From contig SVAU01000003.1 of the NCBI GenBank assembly GCA_015059245.1, positions 85,693 to 149,692 of the forward strand: a stretch of DNA of 64,000 nt, in the 5' to 3' direction. This document shows, in pieces, positions 53,520-62,220 of the stretch. The DNA is from Bacillota bacterium. Lineage in GTDB: Bacteria; Bacillota_I; Bacilli_A; RF39; UBA660. The position numbers were made by a program, and so were the translations under genes. Numbering within the stretch: position 1 is the first letter of the stretch; each line of letters opens with the position of its first letter. Under the pieces are notes generated by a model. It had not been told where the DNA came from. It searched no databases and saw nothing but the letters and a program-made list of their open reading frames with translations.

Positions 53520-55742
53520 TTATTCAGTAATATAATCTACATCTTTCTTATTTAGTTCTCTATTATTTTCTAATAATACTAACATCATGAAGAATGTAAT
53601 TGAGAAGAATAATGCTTGGATAACTGTTCCTAATTCTGATTCTGCTCCTGTATCTGGTGTTACATCACCTGATGCATAGCATGTTTGATCGAATATAGCA
53701 TTAATACTATCTACTTCTTGTCCATCTACTTTAATTTCTAATACAATTTCATTATTGTTATTAGTTGTTACATAGATATCAATTATGTATTCTTTAGTAT
53801 CATATGTTATTCCAGTTTTCTTTTCATCTACTGTGTATAGTTTATATTTGAATGATTTACCAATATCATCTTTATCGAATTTCAATTCGATAGAAGCTTT
53901 ACCATGTTTATCTGATGTTGCTCCTTTAGAAATACCAGTATCTATTTCTTCTAGTCTGAACTTGAAGTTATCTGGACCTAATTCACAACCTTCAATACAT
54001 GTCATTCTATTAGTAATATTTACATCTATTCTAATAGCATCTTGTGGTGTTTCTTCGTATCTTTCATAGATGTTTTCAAATGATGGAGTATAATCTGCTT
54101 GTGCTTTATCATTTACTTTAACTATTGCTGATAGTTTATCTCTATCATCGAAGTATACTTCTACTGATACATTATAGATTAATGTACTATAAGTTACATA
54201 TTCTCTTCTATCATTTAATTCTTCTAATGTGAAGTAATATGTCTTACCTACATCAGCAGTTGTATATTTTAAGTTAAATGTTACATCACCGTATTTATCA
54301 GATACTCTATTTTGTTCTATACCTGTTTCTCTATTTGTTAATACGAATGTGAATCCTTCTGGACTTATTTCAAAGTCTCCGATATTCTTAACTGTCTTCT
54401 TAGCTTTGATTTCTACATCTAAGTCTTGGTGAGGACCTGGTACATCTACTTTATGATAGATGTTTTCGAATGTAGCTTTAATATTATCTACTTCTTCTCC
54501 ATCAAGTCTTAATTTAGCTTGCAGTTTATCTTCACTATTTAAGATTATTTCTACTTGAATCTTATATACTTTGTCTGAATAAGTTATATTATTTTTATTA
54601 TCATTTAATTCATGTAATGTATAGTTATATGTTTTACCTATATCTTCTTTAGTATAAGTAATACCAAATAGTGTTATACCGCTATCGGTTGATAATCTTT
54701 GTGTAGTAGTATTTGTATCTGTGTTAGTTAATATGAATGTAAATCCTTCTGGACCTATTTCATAATCACCAGTATTTTTTATTGTTTTTTGTGATGTAAT
54801 ATTTAATTCTAAGTCTTCTACATTTTCTAATTTAAATCTATTATTAAATGTTACATCAATGTTTTTATTATTAACTGTTATATTTTGATGACCTTCGATA
54901 TTAGTTAATTCTAATTTACCATTCATATCATCATCAGTTATTTCTATACTGAAGTAATTTATGTTTTGGTCATAATCTATGTTATTATCAGTACCTATTA
55001 TTTCTGATATACGATAATAGTAAGTACCGATAGTATCATATTCTACTTTTTGTATTTCTTCATTAAAGTTAAATTTATTAAAGTCTGTTTCATTTTCTTT
55101 ATATTCAACTGTTTTAGTAGATATTGTTTCCCATTCTTGATTTTTATTTAAGAATTCTAACTTGAATGAGAATTTATCTCCTTCTCGCCATTCTCTATCT
55201 TGTAGTACTTTAGTACCTGTTATTGATACATCATTTAATTTTATTGGATCTGGTGTATATACGTTAGTGAAACTAATTGTTAATATACCAGTTTCTGTTA
55301 TAGTTATTTCTTTTGTTATTTGACTATCTTTAACAGCGAAACCATATTTATCTTGTACTTCTGTTACTTTAACTAATGTTCCTTCATCTATACCAGATAT
55401 AGTTAATGGTTCGTTAGGTTTTACACTTATTTCAAGAATTCCATCTTTATCTGATTTCTTTTTACCTATTGATGTATCAAATTCATAGTTAGCATATTTA
55501 GAACCTAAGTTTACTTTGAATTTGAATAATAACTTATTTGGTAATTGATAATATTCACCATATGGATGTTCTACTGTTTTATTGATTATTAAGTCATTTT
55601 CTTTAAATTCATATGGTTTAAAAGTATTACTTACATTTGATGTACTTGTTGCTATGAATGCAAATGTATTATCTATTGCTATAGTAACAATAAGTAGTAA
55701 TGCTATAAAGAATAATGTTTCTTTGAAATTCTTTTTATTCAT
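53520..55742 (-). CDS. Pilin-like surface protein with isopeptide-type Ig repeats
   Basis: A 740-residue exported protein, last gene of the SipW/TasA cluster. The signal region ends FAFIATSTSNVSNTFKPYEF, echoing the NTFxxG motif of TasA proteins. Four beta-sandwich repeats follow: one Cna-like (about 160-300), then three of the streptococcal pilin (FctA/Spy0128) type, each with KTIKNTGD-like, GPEGFTFILTN-like and GKTYNYTLHELND-like blocks. In that family a Lys and an Asn form intramolecular isopeptide bonds with help of the Glu. The C-terminus has TPDTGAES, a sortase-like PxTG variant, a membrane helix and a charged tail. It probably anchors or caps a surface fibre. Confidence 0.85.
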   Translation of the reverse strand: MNKKNFKETLFFIALLLIVTIAIDNTFAFIATSTSNVSNTFKPYEFKENDLIINKTVEHPYGEYYQLPNKLLFKFKVNLGSKYANYEFDTSIGKKKSDKDGILEISVKPNEPLTISGIDEGTLVKVTEVQDKYGFAVKDSQITKEITITETGILTISFTNVYTPDPIKLNDVSITGTKVLQDREWREGDKFSFKLEFLNKNQEWETISTKTVEYKENETDFNKFNFNEEIQKVEYDTIGTYYYRISEIIGTDNNIDYDQNINYFSIEITDDDMNGKLELTNIEGHQNITVNNKNIDVTFNNRFKLENVEDLELNITSQKTIKNTGDYEIGPEGFTFILTNTDTNTTTQRLSTDSGITLFGITYTKEDIGKTYNYTLHELNDNKNNITYSDKVYKIQVEIILNSEDKLQAKLRLDGEEVDNIKATFENIYHKVDVPGPHQDLDVEIKAKKTVKNIGDFEISPEGFTFVLTNRETGIEQNRVSDKYGDVTFNLKYTTADVGKTYYFTLEELNDRREYVTYSTLIYNVSVEVYFDDRDKLSAIVKVNDKAQADYTPSFENIYERYEETPQDAIRIDVNITNRMTCIEGCELGPDNFKFRLEEIDTGISKGATSDKHGKASIELKFDKDDIGKSFKYKLYTVDEKKTGITYDTKEYIIDIYVTTNNNNEIVLEIKVDGQEVDSINAIFDQTCYASGDVTPDTGAESELGTVIQALFFSITFFMMLVLLENNRELNKKDVDYITE

Positions 55743-55771
55743 TGTAATCCCCCTCTCCGGTATATTTATCT

Positions 55772-55838
55772 AGTAGTCAAAAGGTATAAGTATTCTTGTA
55801 CCCTTTGATTACTAGCTCATCATTAGATGAGTAGTAAT
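55772..55838 (-). repeat. Intergenic structured repeat, copy 1 of 3
   Basis: Minus-strand order: TAGTAAT arm (55832-55838), GATGAG/CTCATC hairpin (55826-55831 with 55816-55821), shared middle arm (55799-55814), and distal arm (55772-55786). The middle arm can pair with either flank. Nearly identical to copy 2. It starts 14 bases after the stop of the 55852-57273 gene. Confidence 0.75.
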
Positions 55839-55851
55839 TTGTTTTTATGTA

Positions 55852-57273
55852 TTATTCAGCTATAACTGTATACCAAACATCATTGTTTTCATCTAGTTCA
55901 CTAGCTACTACTTTGTATCCATCGGCTACATGGTTTTGATGATGGAATCTTCCTTCATGAACATTTGATGGATTGAAGTTACGAAAACTTCCACCTTTTA
56001 CGATAACATGAGCTTTTCCTGTAGTATAGTAGTCATCATCACAATTTATAACTGAGTTACTGAAGCAATCAGCATAAGTATTTGTGTGTTGTTCTAAATC
56101 TTTTACTGCATATGGTGTATCATCACCTATAGTATTAAACTTACCAGCTAGTATTTCAAGTGTTCCTGTCTTAACATAGAATGTATCATGGAATGCTTGA
56201 TAGTAACCACCATCAATTGTTACTTTTCCATTATTGATTATTCCTACTGCATAAGCAGTGTTGTCACCAATATTTAGAACTTTACCTTCACCTTTAATTA
56301 CTACATTTGCTCCATCTATAGTTAATGTAGATACATCTTTAACTGTTAATCCACTACGATGATTTCTATATGCAGTTAGTGTTTTACCATTTAAATAAAT
56401 TGTTAAGTCTTTATTTATCACAGTTTCTGGTTCTTTTAATTCAATATCTTTACCTAATACAATATCGTGTCCATTTTTTACAGCATTTAATAATTCTTCT
56501 TCTGTATTTACTGTTACACCAATTGAAACACCATTTGTCCAAGGATGATTTGCTGTTGTGATTTCACCAAATGCTGTATTTAAAGCTTGTTTAGCGTTAT
56601 CAAAACCATTTGTTTGTACTCCTTGTGAAAATACTAGAATGTCATATGTTCCATTACCATTACCATCTAATTTTTCGCAATCATCATTATTTGCATCTTT
56701 GGATAAGTAAACTTGTAATAGACTTGGAATTGTTGTTTCTCCTGCTGCTAGTGGATCTTTATGTACTGCAACCATAATGTTATATCTTTTTCCATCTATA
56801 GTTGTTTCAAAATCATCAGTCCATTCCCAAGCTCCAGGGAATTTAAATTCTGAACCATTCTCTGCATTATTAGATATTCCTATTTGTTTAAATTCTTGAT
56901 AAGTGAAATCGCCCATTTCGAATGCAAAGATTGTACGAACATAAGCATCTGATTTACCAGTATTTTTTACTGATACATATTTATCTACAACATTTTCCAT
57001 TGTAAATTTACGATATGCTCCATTTTCATAATCTTTGTTAGTCCAACCTAATTCTCCAACATATGGGTATAATGGTTTCGCTTGTGTAAAATCTACTAAT
57101 TCACCGGCTTCATTCCATTCTTGTTCTATTTGTTCAATCTTAACATTTCCCATAGTCATTACGTTAACATCTGAGTCTTCTGAAGTTAAGTATGCTATAG
57201 TTCCACCAATTGATAATATAGCAACTAGAGCTAAACTAAGAATAGAAATTGATATTTTTTTTAAATTCTTCAT
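55852..57273 (-). CDS. SipW-dependent TasA-like protein with beta-helix domain (3)
   Basis: A 473-residue exported protein. SipW-type signal with GGTIAYLTSEDSDVNVMTMGNVKI, a TasA-like region including DKYVSVKNTGKSDAYVRTIFA and a PSLLQVYLSKDANNDD segment (to about 235), then a right-handed beta-helix-like domain (about 250-440: LTIYLNGKTLTAY, LTIDGANVVIKGEG, GKVTIDGGYYQAF, GTLEILAGKF). Such helices often bind glycans. The start is odd: the ATG closest to the SD AAAGGACG (57280) opens a 14-codon out-of-frame peptide, and the real ATG lies 7 bases further on. Confidence 0.85.
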   Translation of the reverse strand: MKNLKKISISILSLALVAILSIGGTIAYLTSEDSDVNVMTMGNVKIEQIEQEWNEAGELVDFTQAKPLYPYVGELGWTNKDYENGAYRKFTMENVVDKYVSVKNTGKSDAYVRTIFAFEMGDFTYQEFKQIGISNNAENGSEFKFPGAWEWTDDFETTIDGKRYNIMVAVHKDPLAAGETTIPSLLQVYLSKDANNDDCEKLDGNGNGTYDILVFSQGVQTNGFDNAKQALNTAFGEITTANHPWTNGVSIGVTVNTEEELLNAVKNGHDIVLGKDIELKEPETVINKDLTIYLNGKTLTAYRNHRSGLTVKDVSTLTIDGANVVIKGEGKVLNIGDNTAYAVGIINNGKVTIDGGYYQAFHDTFYVKTGTLEILAGKFNTIGDDTPYAVKDLEQHTNTYADCFSNSVINCDDDYYTTGKAHVIVKGGSFRNFNPSNVHEGRFHHQNHVADGYKVVASELDENNDVWYTVIAE

Positions 57274-57320
57274 TTTTCATTTACGTCCTTTCTTTTTGTT
57301 TTCTGTTTTTACTGTTTTCC

Positions 57321-57387
57321 AGTAATCAAAAGGTATAAGTATTCTTGTACCCTTTGATTACTAGCTCATCATAAGATGAGTAGTAAT
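57321..57387 (-). repeat. Intergenic structured repeat, copy 2 of 3
   Basis: TAGTAAT (57381-57387), GATGAG/CTCATC (57375-57380 with 57365-57370), middle arm (57348-57363), distal arm (57321-57335). The middle arm TAGTAATCAAAGGGTA can pair with ATTACTA upstream or, over 15 bases, with the distal arm. It starts 18 bases after a stop codon; no U run follows. Confidence 0.75.
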
Positions 57388-57404
57388 TTGTTTTTTATGT
57401 ATTA

Positions 57405-58727
57405 TTAAGCTTTATCAACTGTCCAAGTTGAACCAGTTTTAGTAGCAACATATCCTGATGCAACCCAAGCACTTGGATCGAATCCGAATGTTCCGCCTTT
57501 GATAATTACTGTTCCTTCTCCTAAGATACCTGCTGTGTATCCACTACGAGTTGAAGCTTTGCCGAAAGTTCCGCCATTTACATAAACAGTAGTTCCAGCA
57601 CCTGCATAAATATATGCACGTTTTTGATTATCTGCTGGATCCCAAGAGAATTCTCCACCATTAATTGTTATTTCTGATCCAGTACCTTCTGCATAGAAAA
57701 GATATCTTCCTGAAGTTGATGCTGTATCTACGTATACTGAGTTTCCGTTAAATACAACTTTTCCACCATCTGCTGCTGCTATTCCACCACCTAAAGAGTT
57801 GATTTCTAGGTTATTAATTTCCAATACTGATTCATTTACTGATACAAGAGAATAATCAGCTGCTGAACCTGCAGTTAATTTTTTTCCGTTTCCGTTTATT
57901 ACTGTTGTACCAGAATTAGACCATACTCTAGTTGCTGTTTGATCGTCTTTTAGATTAACTATAGTATCATTTTGTATGTCTACTACTCCTTCAAGCTTAT
58001 CAATAACATCTAATTTCATACCAGCAAACCAAAGTGCAGCATTTGTAGCATTAGTTTCACCGAATGAAGTATCTAGAGCAGTTTTTGCATTAGCAAATCC
58101 TTTAGTTTGAACTGCTTGTGATAGAACTAAAATGTCATATAATCCATTTCCGTTTCCATCGATATTTTCTACATCTTCGTTAGTAGCTGAACTATGCATA
58201 TAAACTTGAGCTAAGCTATTATATGTATATTCTCCAGCAGGTAGTACTCCATTTGTATGACGAATGTCACTTCCAGTATATGTTGCTTCTACAACACAAT
58301 AGTTGTGACCATCGATTGTTGCTATAACACAACCTTCTGTCCAACTCCAATTGTCTCCTATGTTAGTCCAAATAACTTCATCAAATCTTTCTTCTGTTAA
58401 TGAACCCATTTCGTAAGCTATTAATGTACGAACATATGCGTCTGATTTACCTGTATTTTCTACTAATACAAATTTATCTTGAACATTTTCTAAACCAGCT
58501 AGAACTTTTTGTCCGCCTGATGCTTTATTAGATAATTGATCAAAATATACTGCATTTCCCCATCCTGTAACAGATCCTGTTGCTGGATATAATGGTTTTG
58601 CTTGAGTAAATTCTTGAAGTTTGTATCCTTCTCCATATTTATCTGACTTAACCATTTCATATGATCCATCTGCATTTTGTACTCTTTCATATTCGTGTTG
58701 AGCTATTTTTACATTACCCATAGTCAT
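57405..58727 (-). CDS. TasA-like protein with beta-helix domain (2), start codon lost
   Basis: A protein whose first ATG in frame (58727) gives 440 residues and begins inside the TasA motif (MTMGNVKIAQHEYE), so it would lack a signal peptide. The frame is open for 42 more codons upstream and encodes a perfect SipW-type signal (KKLKKFLLSTLSLALVAVL, then AYLTSEDSDVN), but there is no ATG, GTG or TTG. The body has the family region DKFVLVENTGKSDAYVRTL and a C-terminal beta-helix (TVVNGNGKKL-type turns, ITINGGEFSWD, GTVIIKGGTFGFD). Either a pseudogene by start loss, a non-standard start, or a sequence error. Confidence 0.75.
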   Translation of the reverse strand: MTMGNVKIAQHEYERVQNADGSYEMVKSDKYGEGYKLQEFTQAKPLYPATGSVTGWGNAVYFDQLSNKASGGQKVLAGLENVQDKFVLVENTGKSDAYVRTLIAYEMGSLTEERFDEVIWTNIGDNWSWTEGCVIATIDGHNYCVVEATYTGSDIRHTNGVLPAGEYTYNSLAQVYMHSSATNEDVENIDGNGNGLYDILVLSQAVQTKGFANAKTALDTSFGETNATNAALWFAGMKLDVIDKLEGVVDIQNDTIVNLKDDQTATRVWSNSGTTVINGNGKKLTAGSAADYSLVSVNESVLEINNLEINSLGGGIAAADGGKVVFNGNSVYVDTASTSGRYLFYAEGTGSEITINGGEFSWDPADNQKRAYIYAGAGTTVYVNGGTFGKASTRSGYTAGILGEGTVIIKGGTFGFDPSAWVASGYVATKTGSTWTVDKA

Positions 58728-58853
58728 TACGTTAACATCAGAATCTTCAGAAGTTAAGTATGCTAATGTACCAGCTACTGATAATACTGCTACTAAAGCA
58801 AGACTAAGAGTTGATAATAAAAATTTCTTTAATTTTTTCTGTTTCCTTTCCTT
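58728..58853 (-). pseudogene. Signal-peptide coding region without a start codon
   Basis: In frame with the gene at 57405-58727 and bounded upstream by TAG (58854-58856). An SD-like AGAAGGAAAGG precedes codon CAG (58839-58841), which stands where the paralogues have ATG. Compare 61532, where GGAAAGGAAAAT is followed by ATG. Confidence 0.75.
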
Positions 58854-58900
58854 CTATTTTTTTATTTTATATAATCGATTTACAATCGTTTATACCATTA

Positions 58901-59722
58901 TTATTTATTTAACCAAGGATGTGAGTTTTCAGTTAATTCACCGAAAGCGTCTGTTAATGCTGCTGTAGCATCTTTATATCCTTTAGCTTGTACTGCTTGT
59001 GATAATACTAGTACATCTACTTTATCTCCATATTTAGGAATGTCATCGTTTGTAGTATCTTTACTCATATATACTTGTAATAAACTAGGTCTAGATATTT
59101 CATCTTTAGCTAGTGTTTCCATATATTGAGCACAGAACATTGCATAACGAGTTCCGTCTACTGTGATATATCCATAGTTTTTACGATCTTTTGCTTCTTG
59201 GATTCCATCAGTAGTAACATCCCAGTCATATCTTGAGTTACCAGTTCCGACCAAACCAATTGATCCAGTTGTACCTTCTGGTACTTCAACTAAAATGATT
59301 GTACGGAAATAAATATCAATACTTCCTGTATTTTTTACAAATACAAATTTATCTTTTACATTTGTAACACTATCATCAAATAATTGATTTGAACCAGGTG
59401 CTCCTACTTCTGCCCATGATTGTTGATGTCCAGGTACTCTGTCATCCCAAGCTGGTTTACCAGTTGTAGGTAATAGAAGTTCATCTTGTTTAAATTCTTC
59501 TAATTTATCTGGATAGTAACCGTATTCATCTTTAGTATCACTTGCTACCCAATTACCATCATTATCTACAACACGTTGATATTCTAATTGTTCAATTTTT
59601 GCTTGACCAACTGTCATTGTGTTATGATCAGAATCTTCGTAAGTTAATAAAGCAAGAGTTGCTCCAATTGATAATACTGCTACTAATACAAAACTTAGTG
59701 CTAATAAGATATGTTTTTTCAT
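58901..59722 (-). CDS. SipW-dependent TasA-like protein without beta-helix
   Basis: A 273-residue exported protein with a SipW-type signal (GATLALLTYEDSDHNTMTVGQAKI) and the TasA-like body shared with its neighbours: a QQSWAEVGAPGSNQLFDDSV segment almost identical to the 59859 gene, DKFVFVKNTGSIDIYFRTI and RPSLLQVYMSKDTTNDD. It stops after FGELTENSHPWLNK, exactly where the beta-helix paralogues continue, so it could be the main fibre subunit or a truncated relative. ATG 59722 follows GAAAGGAGTG. Confidence 0.85.
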   Translation of the reverse strand: MKKHILLALSFVLVAVLSIGATLALLTYEDSDHNTMTVGQAKIEQLEYQRVVDNDGNWVASDTKDEYGYYPDKLEEFKQDELLLPTTGKPAWDDRVPGHQQSWAEVGAPGSNQLFDDSVTNVKDKFVFVKNTGSIDIYFRTIILVEVPEGTTGSIGLVGTGNSRYDWDVTTDGIQEAKDRKNYGYITVDGTRYAMFCAQYMETLAKDEISRPSLLQVYMSKDTTNDDIPKYGDKVDVLVLSQAVQAKGYKDATAALTDAFGELTENSHPWLNK

Positions 59723-59782
59723 AGTTTCACTCCTTTCTTTATTCATCATTTATCTTTCTAGTTGAAAATTACTTTTTCAGCT

Positions 59783-59850
59783 ATCAAAGAGTATAAAAGT
59801 AATTCCCCTTATGCTCTTTGATTACTGCTCATCTTGCGATGAGTAGTAAT
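59783..59850 (-). repeat. Intergenic structured repeat, copy 3 of 3
   Basis: TAGTAAT (59844-59850), GATGAG/CTCATC (59838-59843 with 59828-59833), middle arm starting ATTACT (59821-59826), and outer arm pairing CAAAGAG/CTCTTTG (inside 59783-59791 and 59814-59822). Sequence differs from copies 1 and 2 but the stems are kept. It starts 9 bases after a stop codon. Confidence 0.65.
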
Positions 59851-59858
59851 TTATTTTA

Positions 59859-61532
59859 TTATGCTATCCATTCAGCGTATGTTACTTTTGTTCCATCTGT
59901 TTTAACAACATTTTTAACTGTTGCACCATCTTCAACAACTAGAGCAACTTTACTCATATTAATATCAGTAAAATCAATAGTGTCTACTTGTGCTCCTGCT
60001 TTGATTGTTATCTTAGCAGTACTAGAATATCCGTTAACGTCAGTAAGAACTTTTATTGTATTTACTGTACTTCCTGAATTAACATTGATACCTTTTACAC
60101 TTTTTGTATAAATAGAGTCAATTGTTGAATTGTTAACATTTACTAAAGCTCTTGCCCAAGTAAATATAGAACCAATTTTACTATTATTAATTGTAGTAGT
60201 TGTATCATTAACAACTGCTAAATCATATACTGGCCACATTGGATCAGTATCTAATGCTGATAATTTAGTACCATAAATATTAGTGTTATTTAATGTTGCT
60301 GTTCCATATACTGTTACAGCTGGTGAAATTCCACCTGAGAATGAAACAACATTTAATCCTATAACATTAACATTGTTTAATTCAGTATTAAAGTTATTGT
60401 ATGTTGAATTTACATAATGACCTAACATTATTGATTGCATTGTTCCAGCAAAATTTAAGTTATTAACAGTTACTTTTGCACCATTACTTGATGAGAAAAT
60501 ATTTGATGTCCAAGGTATAGTTCCACCTGTCCAATTAAATGCATCTACATTTGTAGCTGTTTGTGTAATTGTATTTCCATTACCATTTATTGTTACAGCT
60601 TCAGTAGCAGTAGTACTGCTATATAATGGTTCATCTCTTAAGATTAAGTTTTCAGTAACTTCCATCACATTATTATTCATTGTTGGTTGAACAAATTGTG
60701 AGTTTTTCCATGGTAAGTTTGTTGCAACTTCACCGAATGCTGCATTTAATGCCATATCAGCTGTTACTTCATCATCAAATACTTGAGTAGCTTGTGAGAA
60801 TACTAGAACATCTAGGCTTCCTTCAAATAAAGCTACATCTTCATTTGTTGCTTTTGGATCTAAGAATACTTGTAATAAACTTGGTCTAGATACTTCTCCA
60901 GCTGGAAGTGCTTCGTTATGTGTTGCTACTTTAACTAGATATCTAGTTTCATCGATTTCATAGTATCCAACATCTTCCCAATCGAATCTAGAATTTTTAT
61001 TAATTAAAAGATGAATATAATCTTTTTCTCCATCCTCTTCAAATCCTTTTGGACATTCAATAGCGATGATTGTTCTATAGAACACTGGATTATTTCCTGT
61101 ATTTTCTACAAATACGAATTTGTCGATAACATTTTTTACACTATCGTCAAATAGTTGATTTGAACCTGGTGCTCCTACTTCTTTCCATGATTGTTGATGT
61201 TCATCTCCGTTTGCACCTACTCTATCATCATATACTTCAGTACCTTTAACATAGAATGCTGGTGCAATAGTTTTGTTTTGAGTAAATGGTTGTAATTTAT
61301 CTGGTTTATAGCCATATTGATCAACAACTTCTTTGCCATCTTTGTCTGTTAATGTATACCATTTACCATTTTCATCAGTTGCACGTTCATATTCGTGTTG
61401 TGCTATTTCAACATCACCGAATGTCATAACGTTAACTCCGTTAGTGCTTGATGTTTGATAAGCAAATGAAGCACCTACTGCTAAAACAATAACTAATACT
61501 GCGCTTAGCGCTAATAAAACTTTCTTTTTCAT
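59859..61532 (-). CDS. SipW-dependent TasA-like protein with beta-helix domain (1)
   Basis: A 557-residue exported protein, the largest of its type here. SipW-type signal (GASFAYQTSSTNGVNVMTFGDVEI), TasA-like body with QQSWKEVGAPGSNQLFDDSV, DKFVFVENTGNNPVFYRTI and RPSLLQVFLDPKATNED (to about 265), then a long Asn/Thr/Val-rich beta-helix (about 285-540) with repeated turns such as VTINGNGNTI, VTVNNLNFAGT and TTINNSKIGSI. The beta-helix is probably displayed on the fibre surface and may bind a carbohydrate or another cell. SD AAAGGAAAGG. Confidence 0.88.
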   Translation of the reverse strand: MKKKVLLALSAVLVIVLAVGASFAYQTSSTNGVNVMTFGDVEIAQHEYERATDENGKWYTLTDKDGKEVVDQYGYKPDKLQPFTQNKTIAPAFYVKGTEVYDDRVGANGDEHQQSWKEVGAPGSNQLFDDSVKNVIDKFVFVENTGNNPVFYRTIIAIECPKGFEEDGEKDYIHLLINKNSRFDWEDVGYYEIDETRYLVKVATHNEALPAGEVSRPSLLQVFLDPKATNEDVALFEGSLDVLVFSQATQVFDDEVTADMALNAAFGEVATNLPWKNSQFVQPTMNNNVMEVTENLILRDEPLYSSTTATEAVTINGNGNTITQTATNVDAFNWTGGTIPWTSNIFSSSNGAKVTVNNLNFAGTMQSIMLGHYVNSTYNNFNTELNNVNVIGLNVVSFSGGISPAVTVYGTATLNNTNIYGTKLSALDTDPMWPVYDLAVVNDTTTTINNSKIGSIFTWARALVNVNNSTIDSIYTKSVKGINVNSGSTVNTIKVLTDVNGYSSTAKITIKAGAQVDTIDFTDINMSKVALVVEDGATVKNVVKTDGTKVTYAEWIA

Positions 61533-61596
61533 ATTTTCCTTTCCTTTCTTTGTTGTATTTTTTTATATAAACAGGTAAAGCCCCCCTGGTTATACC

Positions 61597-62208
61597 TTAT
61601 GGGTTTTGTGAAGATGGTTTTGCTATTGACCATGCTTCTTTTGCAGTATCGATAGCTGCTATTTTACTATCTCTTTGTACTGCGTATGCTATGAATGATA
61701 ATGTTGGATAGTTAGTTTGTCCATTTTTATCTAAATCGTTTAGCATTTGTTTAGTTACTGATTCTTTAACTGTCACTGTATTATCTTTTAATACATAGAA
61801 TTCTTGATCTTTATCAGATTTAGTAACTTCTCTTACGTATACATTTTTAGTACCATCTAAAAGAGTCCATCCTTCTACTAATTCATATGTCATGAAATCT
61901 TTAAAATTTTCTGATTCAGTTATTTCTACGAATAGATAACTATCTTCACTACTAGCTAATACTGTTACTTTAGGATCTTTAGTGATTTTGTTTCCTGGTA
62001 ACATCTTATATTCATTAGTAAATTCATTATTATCATTATCTTTAGTATCAGTTTCTTCTATCTTTATGTTTATGTCTCCATAAGTGAATGTATTTATTAC
62101 TTCATCAGTTTTACTTGATAACCATGCTACTGATGTACCGATTAGGAAGCTACATATTGAAAGAATAGATATTGTAACTATGAATAGTTTTGATTTTATA
62201 TTCTTCAT
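61597..62208 (-). CDS. Short TasA-like SipW-dependent protein B
   Basis: A 203-residue exported protein. The signal ends GTSVAWLSSKTDEVINTFTYGDINIKI, the classical TasA/camelysin motif, followed by MLPGNKITKDPKVTVLASSEDSYLFVEI and a C-terminal FIAYAVQRD. It matches TasA-type subunits in size and layout and is closely related to the 62221 gene, 12 bases away. SD GGGGTGT. Confidence 0.9.
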   Translation of the reverse strand: MKNIKSKLFIVTISILSICSFLIGTSVAWLSSKTDEVINTFTYGDINIKIEETDTKDNDNNEFTNEYKMLPGNKITKDPKVTVLASSEDSYLFVEITESENFKDFMTYELVEGWTLLDGTKNVYVREVTKSDKDQEFYVLKDNTVTVKESVTKQMLNDLDKNGQTNYPTLSFIAYAVQRDSKIAAIDTAKEAWSIAKPSSQNP

Positions 62209-62220
62209 TTACTACACCCC

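Noticed and set aside
55772..59850. Intergenic repeats as insertion-sequence ends or MITEs.
   Set aside because: All three sit at the same place after stop codons in one cluster, without target duplications, and keep stems rather than flanking sequence.
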